Shown piece by piece: positions 1 through 4,842 of a stretch of DNA of 5,749 bases. The stretch's first letter is position 1, and each line of letters starts with the position of its first letter. A program made the position numbers and the translations under genes. The notes under the pieces are model-generated. The model was not told where the DNA came from and did not search any database. It saw only the letters and a list, made by a program, of their open reading frames with translations. Source of the stretch: Methanomicrobiales archaeon (GTDB lineage: Archaea; Halobacteriota; Methanomicrobia; Methanomicrobiales; Methanoculleaceae); the NCBI GenBank assembly GCA_012511245.1, contig JAAZGM010000098.1:1-5749 (forward strand). Reading direction: 5' to 3'.

Positions 1-1488
1 GAAATAACAACCCTGCTCGTGCACAAAAAGCAGGTCATCCTGTACGGCCCGCCGGGTACGGGAAAGACGTACCGCGCGAACAACTACATCTCGCATCTCA
101 ACGCTCATGGCTATGAGGTTCATGAAGAATCGCTCCTCGATCAACGGATCTTCTCCGTGACTATTTATGAGCCAAGGGACGGCCATATCCTGGACATGAT
201 CCCGGGAACCCGTTTCGTCTACGACTGGAAAGGGAGGCGAAACTGGCAGATATACTTTGACGAGCTCCAGGAAGGCGACGTGGCACTGGCATACAACGCC
301 GGAAAGGTGCGCCGATTCACGACGGTGGTCAGATGTACTCGGAAAGAAGTGGATTCCATCGAGTTTGAGATTGTTAAACAGTTCAATGGCCCATCATTCG
401 AGGATATGAAGAACGATTCCGGATTGAAAGAGTCCGACCTGGTGCGGATACAAATGGCGTGCGGCCTGAAACGGCTGAGTCAGGTTGAACTGCAACGGAT
501 CATCGCGCTTTCCGAAGGTCTGACATACGAGTCACTTGGTATCGAGTTGAAGAAAATCCGGGAAAAAGTTCCAAACAAAGAGTTCGTCACCTTTCACCCC
601 TCCTTCGGCTACGAAGACTTCATCGAAGGTCTCCGTCCAGTCATCACCGAAGACGGCACCCTCACCTACCGCGTGGAGGACGGCATCTTCAAGATGTTTT
701 CCCGCCGTGCATTCAATGTGCTTGCGGAAAAAGCCGGTATTGAAGAGCGGTGGAATGAGTCAGAGAATATTCCATATCTTGATGATGCGAAGAGGAAAGA
801 GTTACTAAACGTTGTACCGGAGGTGCCCTTCTACCTCATCATCGATGAGATCAACCGGGGGGATATCTCCAGGATCTTCGGGGAACTGATCACGCTTCTT
901 GAGATCGACAAGCGCTACTGCGAAGAGCATGAGGTCATGATCACCCTCCCTTACTCCAAAGAGAGGTATGCAGTCCCGCCGAACCTCTACATCATCGGCA
1001 CCATGAACACAGCAGACAAGAGTATCGCCCTCATCGATGCCGCTCTCCGCCGGCGGTTTGGGTTCATTGAGTTGATGCCGGATTATGAGGTTCTTCGACA
1101 GAATCTTATGAGCAAGGATACGGATCTGCAAGAGATCTACTCTCTTTCGATCGATCTCCTCTCCTTCGTCAACCAGAAGATTACTACCCTCTACGATCGG
1201 GATCATCAGATCGGGCACAGCTATCTCATGCGTCTGAGTGAGGCAGCGGATGCGGAAGAGGCGATAGAGTTGCTCATCTTCATCTGGTATCACGAGATAA
1301 TCCCGCTGCTCCAGGAATACTTCTACGATGCTCCTGCAAAACTGGAAAAGATTCTCGGCAAAGAGTTCGTGGAAGCCGATGGTCGGTCGCCCAGGTTCAA
1401 AAAACCGCTTTTTGGCGATGATTTCATTCAGGCATGCTCCCGGCTCACTGAGAAGGCCGGAATAGAGTCACCTGGTGGGCAGCTGTGA
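1..1488 (+). CDS. mcrB: McrB-type AAA+ GTPase of a type IV restriction system, 5' partial, with a large insert in the AAA core
   Basis: Motor subunit of an McrBC modification-dependent restriction system: McrB hexamers bind modified DNA, hydrolyse GTP and activate the McrC nuclease. The reading frame is open to base 1, and a GTG at 19 would leave only nine residues before the P-loop, so the true start is probably outside the window. Counting residues from that GTG: Walker A GPPGTGKT at 10-17; the McrB-typical FVTFHPSFGYEDFIEGL from 189; Walker B LIIDEINRG with D276 and E277; the McrB nucleotide motif MNTAD at 329-333; arginine run RRRF at 344-347. Walker A to MNTAD spans about 315 residues against roughly 130 in E. 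coli McrB (from memory), so there is a large insert. Within it, about residues 45-165 resemble an EVE/PUA-like domain (W76, GDVALAY at 86-92, PSFEDMK from 125, LVR at 141-143). McrB identity is secure; the EVE reading is inference. The stop overlaps the mcrC start. Confidence 0.94.
   Translation, partial: EITTLLVHKKQVILYGPPGTGKTYRANNYISHLNAHGYEVHEESLLDQRIFSVTIYEPRDGHILDMIPGTRFVYDWKGRRNWQIYFDELQEGDVALAYNAGKVRRFTTVVRCTRKEVDSIEFEIVKQFNGPSFEDMKNDSGLKESDLVRIQMACGLKRLSQVELQRIIALSEGLTYESLGIELKKIREKVPNKEFVTFHPSFGYEDFIEGLRPVITEDGTLTYRVEDGIFKMFSRRAFNVLAEKAGIEERWNESENIPYLDDAKRKELLNVVPEVPFYLIIDEINRGDISRIFGELITLLEIDKRYCEEHEVMITLPYSKERYAVPPNLYIIGTMNTADKSIALIDAALRRRFGFIELMPDYEVLRQNLMSKDTDLQEIYSLSIDLLSFVNQKITTLYDRDHQIGHSYLMRLSEAADAEEAIELLIFIWYHEIIPLLQEYFYDAPAKLEKILGKEFVEADGRSPRFKKPLFGDDFIQACSRLTEKAGIESPGGQL
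1474..1488 (+). promoter_or_regulatory. Shine-Dalgarno GGTG plus GTGA stop/start overlap for mcrC
   Basis: A GGTGGG run begins at 1474, seven bases before the GTG start of mcrC at 1485; GGTG matches the archaeal 16S anti-Shine-Dalgarno core. The mcrC GTG (1485-1487) overlaps the mcrB TGA (1486-1488). This supports the chosen mcrC start and suggests translational coupling, which would keep the two subunits in ratio. Confidence 0.65.
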
Positions 1489-2831
1489 GCGAGACGGTTG
1501 CGACACTCTTTGAGTATGTCTCCTATCCGTACAAAGTGGTCCGGGAGACCGATTCATTCTCTCTAGCAGAGAATGTACTGTATCTGACGGAGGAAACACT
1601 CCGGGAACTGGAGAAACTCAACAAGAGAAAAATTTCTCTTGAAATTGGTCGAAATACGCTCAAACCTCTGAATTATATCGGCGTAATCAGGGCAGGGGAT
1701 CTCACGATCCAGATCCTCCCTAAACTCTTCAAGAACGATCGGTATGAAGCCCATAAGTCTGTCATCGCCGGCAACATCCTCAAGATGCTCTCCTATACTG
1801 AATCGTTCCCGATCACCGAGATCGATACGGCGGATCTCGGCACCGAGGAGTTTGAGTTCTTTGAGGTTTTTATCTGGTTGTTCGCGAAGAACCTTGCCGA
1901 TCTCATCAAATCGAACCAGGTCAGGGAATATGTTAGAAAACGCGAAGACCTCCATTTCGTCCGGGGACGGATCGACACGCGGTGTTACACGAATCCTGCC
2001 CGACTCCATATTGTCCCCTGCATCTTTCATGAGTTTTCTAAGGACAACACCCTGAACAGAACGCTCAAATATACCTGTCACATCATGTCCCGGATGACGG
2101 GGAGTTCCGAGAACTTCCGGCTCCTCAAATTCATCAATGACATGCTTGAGCCTGTCAGCCTCATGCCGGTGACCCTGCCTGAGATCGACTGGATCCGGTT
2201 CACCCGGCTGAACCAGCGGTTCGAGCCGTTCATCCGGATCTGCCGGATATTTCTTGCTCACTCTACCCTCACGCTCCGGGCATCCCATGTAGAGACGTTC
2301 TCACTCCTGCTCCCGATGGAGACGCTTTTTGAAGAGTTCATCGCCCGGATACTGCTGGACGACCCGATCTACTTCTTCGGAAAGCAAGTGAAGGTCCAGC
2401 CCCAGGAGTCGATAGGACATCTGGCAGAGAACGCTGTCACCGGGAAAAAAGTGTTCAGGCTCATACCTGACATCACTATACAGGATGGTGCTGCCATGGC
2501 TGTCATCGACACAAAGTACAAGTTGTTCAACCATGATGACTCCGGGTTTGATGTTAAGCAGCCCGACATGTATCAGATGTATGCTTACATCACCAAACTC
2601 CATGCATCCAGTGCCATGCTCCTCTATCCTGAGACTGAAACCGTAGAATATGGCACATTTCTCGTTGCCTGCACAAACGGGGATGGTACTATGCGCACAG
2701 TACCACTCCACATCCGCTCGGTCTGCCTCTCAGAAAACCTGAACACTGACGAAGGGTGGGCGGCATTCCGGAGATCGCTGGCCGGAGCGGTTCGCGTGCT
2801 CGCCCATACAGGTAGCCTCAAACGACCATAG
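1485..2831 (+). CDS. mcrC: McrC, PD-(D/E)xK nuclease subunit of the McrBC type IV restriction system
   Basis: Endonuclease partner of McrB: it binds the McrB ring, stimulates its GTPase and cuts DNA. The 448-residue product shows an N-terminal McrC-family region (an IGRNTLKPLNYIGVI segment, then LTIQILPKLF), a helical middle (SKDNTLNRTLKY) and a C-terminal PD-(D/E)xK core. The catalytic motif is PD at 328-329, then D342-T-K344 in AVIDTKYK, followed by a conserved-looking QMYAY at 364-368. The D-to-D spacing of 13 and DxK pattern match the E. coli McrC active site (D244, D257, K259 from memory), so the nuclease looks intact. It is about 100 residues longer than E. coli McrC, which is common among McrC homologues. 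It overlaps mcrB by four bases and surely shares its transcript. The start is supported by that overlap and by an upstream GGTG. Confidence 0.95.
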   Translation: MSETVATLFEYVSYPYKVVRETDSFSLAENVLYLTEETLRELEKLNKRKISLEIGRNTLKPLNYIGVIRAGDLTIQILPKLFKNDRYEAHKSVIAGNILKMLSYTESFPITEIDTADLGTEEFEFFEVFIWLFAKNLADLIKSNQVREYVRKREDLHFVRGRIDTRCYTNPARLHIVPCIFHEFSKDNTLNRTLKYTCHIMSRMTGSSENFRLLKFINDMLEPVSLMPVTLPEIDWIRFTRLNQRFEPFIRICRIFLAHSTLTLRASHVETFSLLLPMETLFEEFIARILLDDPIYFFGKQVKVQPQESIGHLAENAVTGKKVFRLIPDITIQDGAAMAVIDTKYKLFNHDDSGFDVKQPDMYQMYAYITKLHASSAMLLYPETETVEYGTFLVACTNGDGTMRTVPLHIRSVCLSENLNTDEGWAAFRRSLAGAVRVLAHTGSLKRP

Positions 2832-2994
2832 TTTGTAAAGAAGATGTATGCTTGGTGGGGCGGACGGTCTTTCCGGAACCTCGTTCGCGTGCCTCAGGTT
2901 CCCGGGCGACGATGGAGCGCCCCCTCACGGTAGTGAACCCGGCCTGAACCCGCCCCCGCAGACCGGGTGACGCTCCTTCCCGGCGTAGGTACAT
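2818..2994 (-). CDS. Possible 58-residue hypothetical protein, rich in Arg and Gly
   Basis: An open frame runs on the minus strand from ATG at 2994 to TGA at 2818-2820, overlapping the 3' end of mcrC by 14 bases in convergent orientation. The product has no recognised domain; it is strongly basic and includes the segment REPEARERGSGKTVRPTK. Support for it being real is a purine-rich GGGAGGGGG run directly before the ATG and a TAATG junction with a 17-codon mini-ORF just upstream (ATG at about 3047). Against it are its shortness, the GC-rich low-complexity sequence, in which stop-free frames arise easily, and a hairpin inside it. It could equally be a structured RNA or a remnant repeat. I do not assign a function. 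Confidence 0.25.
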   Translation of the reverse strand: MYLRREGASPGLRGRVQAGFTTVRGRSIVAREPEARERGSGKTVRPTKHTSSLQTMVV

Positions 2995-3207
2995 TACCCC
3001 CTCCCTTTCCAGAACACTCCATCCGGATTTATCTTGTCGTTCTCCATGGTCTACCCTTATCCTCAGGCGCCCTCTGCGCCTCCGCTACATCCTGGGCTCT
3101 GCAACGTTTTCCGGCGCTAGCCCGGCAACGCCGACCGGATCCCGTCTGACCAGAACAAGATCCCGACCCGGAAGAATCTAACTACATGCACATACACATA
3201 CACAGCC
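2832..3207. other. GC-rich intergenic stretch with several short inverted repeats, no clear gene
   Basis: This 376-base gap separates mcrC from vapB. The first half is GC-rich and holds several small inverted repeats: a 9-bp stem with one bulge at 2873-2905, GGGCG/CGCCC around 2904-2922, and a perfect AGGCGC/GCGCCT stem with a 5-base loop at 3065-3081. The last part before vapB is A/C-rich and carries a short ACATAC tandem (3190-3201). No convincing plus-strand protein, tRNA, transposase remnant or CRISPR repeat was seen. Only one weak minus-strand ORF overlaps it. The vapB promoter must lie here or further upstream, but no strong TATA box stands at the distance expected for a short leader. 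Confidence 0.6.
2873..2905. repeat. Inverted repeat / hairpin downstream of mcrC
   Basis: CCGGAACCT at 2873-2881 pairs with AGGTTCCCGG at 2896-2905 through nine base pairs with one bulged C, around a 14-base loop. It lies 41 bases after the mcrC stop. No T-run follows it, so it is not a typical archaeal or intrinsic terminator; it might stabilise a 3' end or belong to a structured RNA. Confidence 0.45.
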
Positions 3208-3447
3208 ATGGGAACCAGGACGATCAGCATCAGCGACGACGCATACGAGAGGCTCTCCCGGCTAAAAGGCCCCTCGAACATGAGTTTTTCCGAAGTGATC
3301 CTGAAGTATACCCCGCCGAAGAAGAAACTCTCCGAGATCCTCAAGGAGTTCGGGCCAAATCCAGCGCTGGCCGACTCGGTCGCAGAAGCCTCGCATGAGA
3401 TGAGGAACCCCTCGATGCGAGGGGCTGGCTTCGATGCCGACACTTGA
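3208..3447 (+). CDS. vapB: VapB-type antitoxin (DUF217/VAPB_antitox family)
   Basis: Antitoxin of a type II toxin-antitoxin pair: it should bind and mask the VapC ribonuclease and repress its own operon through an N-terminal DNA-binding domain. The 79-residue product begins MGTRTISISDDAYERLSRLK and continues with SFSEVILKY, the ribbon-helix-helix-like pattern of the archaeal DUF217 antitoxins (roughly residues 1-45). The charged C-terminal half should wrap the toxin. The length is usual for the family and the gene looks intact. The ATG at 3208 is chosen because the conserved pattern starts there; there is no clear Shine-Dalgarno, so the transcript may be leaderless or nearly so. It overlaps the toxin frame by 14 bases, the usual arrangement for such pairs. 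Because the toxin is truncated, this may be an orphan antitoxin. Confidence 0.85.
   Translation: MGTRTISISDDAYERLSRLKGPSNMSFSEVILKYTPPKKKLSEILKEFGPNPALADSVAEASHEMRNPSMRGAGFDADT
3408..3424 (+). promoter_or_regulatory. Perfect 7-bp hairpin covering the vapC ribosome binding site
   Basis: CCCCTCG at 3408-3414 and CGAGGGG at 3418-3424 form a perfect inverted repeat with a three-base loop. It sits inside the 3' end of vapB, and its right arm contains the purine-rich GAGGGG that would be the Shine-Dalgarno for the toxin ATG at 3434. In mRNA the hairpin would hide this site until a ribosome translating vapB opens it. That role is inference; the palindrome is seen directly. Confidence 0.5.
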
Positions 3448-3697
3448 TACATCATTCCTCATCGACCTGATCCGGCACGACCCGGAGGCGATAGAGCGCC
3501 AAGGGCTGCCCCTTGCGACCACCGCTCTCGAATTCTATCGCGGGGTGCGACTGGCTGCAGAGCAGCTACAAACCAAAGATCCAATCACAGAAGAGCTTAA
3601 GTCAATGCAGATGATCGAACTGGCACAACCATGCCCGGCAGAGGATCGGCAGATACACGAGCACAGCGTTCAACCGGGACATTCCTCAGTCACATAG
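3434..3697 (+). pseudogene. vapC: Truncated VapC-type PIN-domain toxin
   Basis: VapC toxins are PIN-domain ribonucleases that cut tRNA or rRNA using about four acidic residues and a metal ion. The start MPTLDTSFLIDLIRHDPEAIE is classic, with the first catalytic acid D5, and PLATTALEFYRGVRLA carries the second (the E before FYRG). The product is only 87 residues, against roughly 125-140 usual, and lacks the C-terminal half with the conserved D (the gDxLIAA-type region) and the final acidic residue. The stretch between DPEAIE and PLATTA also looks short for the family. The last residues (after about AEDRQIHEHSVQPG) show no VapC likeness, and the frame stops at 3697 inside the next gene. The best reading is a remnant broken by a junction near 3670-3695 and inactive as a nuclease. 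It overlaps vapB by 14 bases and the membrane gene by 67. Confidence 0.72.
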
Positions 3698-4662
3698 CTC
3701 CCGCTGTCATACTCTTCTTCCTCGCTCCGCTCGTTGCCGAGTTCCTGCTCGGGAACCTCCCCATCACCATGCTCTCCTCCCTCATCGTGCTGGCGCCGAT
3801 GTACGGCGGCGGGGCGCTCCTGATCAGGGAGGTTGTCCGGCGGACGAGGAGAGGCTGGCCGGGCATGATCCTGCTCGCCCTTGCGTATGGCGTCCTGGAA
3901 GAGGGGATCACCACTCAGTCGCTCTTCAACCCGAATTACCTCAATGCACACCTTCTCGATTACGGTTTTGTGCCGTCGCTTGGAATCTCCATCCCGTGGA
4001 CCCTGTTCGTGCTCACCATCCACACCGTCTGGAGCATCGGTGTACCAATAGCGCTCACCGAGACCCTGTTCCCGGCACGCCGGACCACTCCCTGGCTTGG
4101 CCGGCCCGGACTCGCAATCACCTGTATCCTCTTTGTGATAGGCATCATCGCCACAACGGCGATCACCCTGAGCACCGACGCCTTCATCGCCCCCATCCCC
4201 CAACTCACAGGCGTCGTGATCGCCATCATTGTCCTGATCGTCGCTGCATTCGGCCTGAAGCCGGGACGGCATGCCGCCGGTGCAAACACACGCCCGGCAC
4301 CGAACACCTGGTCGGTCGGCATCTTCGCACTGGTTATCAGCTCGATATTCATGCTGGCACCGCATCCCCCGAACTGGTGGATACCGGTAGCCCTCTACCT
4401 CATCCTTTACGTCGTGGTGATCGCCGCCATCCGGTCATGGACCCGGCGGCCGGGATGGGGCGATCGGCACCGTCTGGCGCTGGCCGGCGGGGCGCTCCTC
4501 ACCTACGCCTGGCACGCGTTCCCTCAACCTTCCGTCTATCTAGGCAACTCTGCCATCGACCTCGCCGGCAACGCCGTGTTCGCTGCGGGGGCAGTCGTCC
4601 TGATCGTTGTAGCGGCAAGGAGGCTGGAGCGGGCAGGCAGTGTCGCTCCTCCACCCGTATAA
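3631..4662 (+). CDS. Polytopic integral membrane protein of unknown function, 5' end possibly rearranged
   Basis: The 343-residue product has about ten hydrophobic segments, roughly at residues 22-40, 46-65, 75-93, 116-140, 155-175, 190-210, 226-245, 250-270, 285-300 and 310-335, so it should be an inner-membrane protein. Conserved-looking features are GGGALLIREVVRR and RRGWPG between the first helices, YGVLEEGITTQSLFNPNY with paired E90-E91, and TIHTVWSIGVPIAL with H131. Paired glutamates and a later histidine in membrane helices faintly recall CPBP (CAAX-like) proteases, but EExxxR is not met, so I do not assign that family. The ATG at 3631 gives a hydrophilic leader of about 20 residues that lies inside the vapC remnant; the native N-terminus may have been lost at the junction, or translation may start at the ATG at 3769. 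Base composition is very GC-rich. Confidence 0.78.
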   Translation: MPGRGSADTRAQRSTGTFLSHIAPAVILFFLAPLVAEFLLGNLPITMLSSLIVLAPMYGGGALLIREVVRRTRRGWPGMILLALAYGVLEEGITTQSLFNPNYLNAHLLDYGFVPSLGISIPWTLFVLTIHTVWSIGVPIALTETLFPARRTTPWLGRPGLAITCILFVIGIIATTAITLSTDAFIAPIPQLTGVVIAIIVLIVAAFGLKPGRHAAGANTRPAPNTWSVGIFALVISSIFMLAPHPPNWWIPVALYLILYVVVIAAIRSWTRRPGWGDRHRLALAGGALLTYAWHAFPQPSVYLGNSAIDLAGNAVFAAGAVVLIVVAARRLERAGSVAPPPV

Positions 4663-4681
4663 CCGCCCGGCATATTATTTC

Positions 4682-4762
4682 ATGATCCGGAGAGTACCGG
4701 GGCGGCCTCATCCCGGCACTTGCAATCCGAAACGGTCAATCTAGTTACCCATCCCGGATCAT
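4682..4762. repeat. 9-bp perfect inverted repeat in the convergent intergenic region
   Basis: ATGATCCGG at 4682-4690 is the exact reverse complement of CCGGATCAT at 4754-4762, with 63 bases between. It starts 19 bases after the membrane gene stop. It interleaves with a second inverted repeat, so both stems could form together only as a pseudoknot. Function unknown; chance is possible at this length. Confidence 0.4.
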
Positions 4763-4832
4763 CGTCTCTCACGGAGCCTGGACTGGCCTGGAGGATCGTC
4801 GGTCTCACGGCACAGGAGTGAGTGCAAGTGCC
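4715..4832. repeat. 10-bp perfect inverted repeat in the convergent intergenic region
   Basis: GGCACTTGCA at 4715-4724 is the exact reverse complement of TGCAAGTGCC at 4823-4832, with 98 bases between the arms. The right arm ends about ten bases before the stop codon of the minus-strand gene. It may contribute to RNA 3' ends of the two converging genes, or may be the edges of a small inserted unit. No T-run accompanies it. Confidence 0.4.
4756..4810. repeat. Imperfect direct repeat, two copies
   Basis: GGATCATCGTCTCTCACGG (4756-4774) and GGATCGTCGGTCTCACGG (4793-4810) differ by two substitutions or so and one gap, and both end in TCTCACGG. They lie between the convergent genes with 18 bases separating them. 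It could be a local duplication or a pair of binding sites; there is no evidence to choose. Confidence 0.4.
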
Positions 4833-4842
4833 CCGGGGTTGG

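Noticed and set aside
19..21. GTG at 19 as the mcrB start codon
   Set aside because: The frame is open to base 1, and only nine residues would precede the P-loop, so the gene probably begins outside the window.
3025..3036. GGATTTATCTTG as an archaeal TATA box for vapBC
   Set aside because: It is only a partial match and lies about 170 bases before the vapB start, which would need a long leader; not supported enough to annotate.
2967..3149. Plus-strand ORF of 60 codons between mcrC and vapB
   Set aside because: Low-complexity, proline- and alanine-rich product with no domain and no ribosome binding site; likely a chance frame in GC-rich DNA.
3186..3201. Short ACATAC tandem as a CRISPR or phase-variation repeat
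   Set aside because: Only two copies of a 6-base unit; too short to be either.
3117..3455. Minus-strand ORF of 112 codons opposite vapB
   Set aside because: It mirrors the vapB coding strand, and its product has no recognisable pattern while vapB clearly does.
3670..4365. Minus-strand ORF of 231 codons opposite the membrane gene
   Set aside because: Composition rich in D, G, R and C with no domain; a shadow of the membrane gene.
3996..4685. Plus-strand ORF of 229 codons within the membrane gene
   Set aside because: His/Arg/Pro-rich product typical of an out-of-frame reading of GC-rich membrane-protein DNA.
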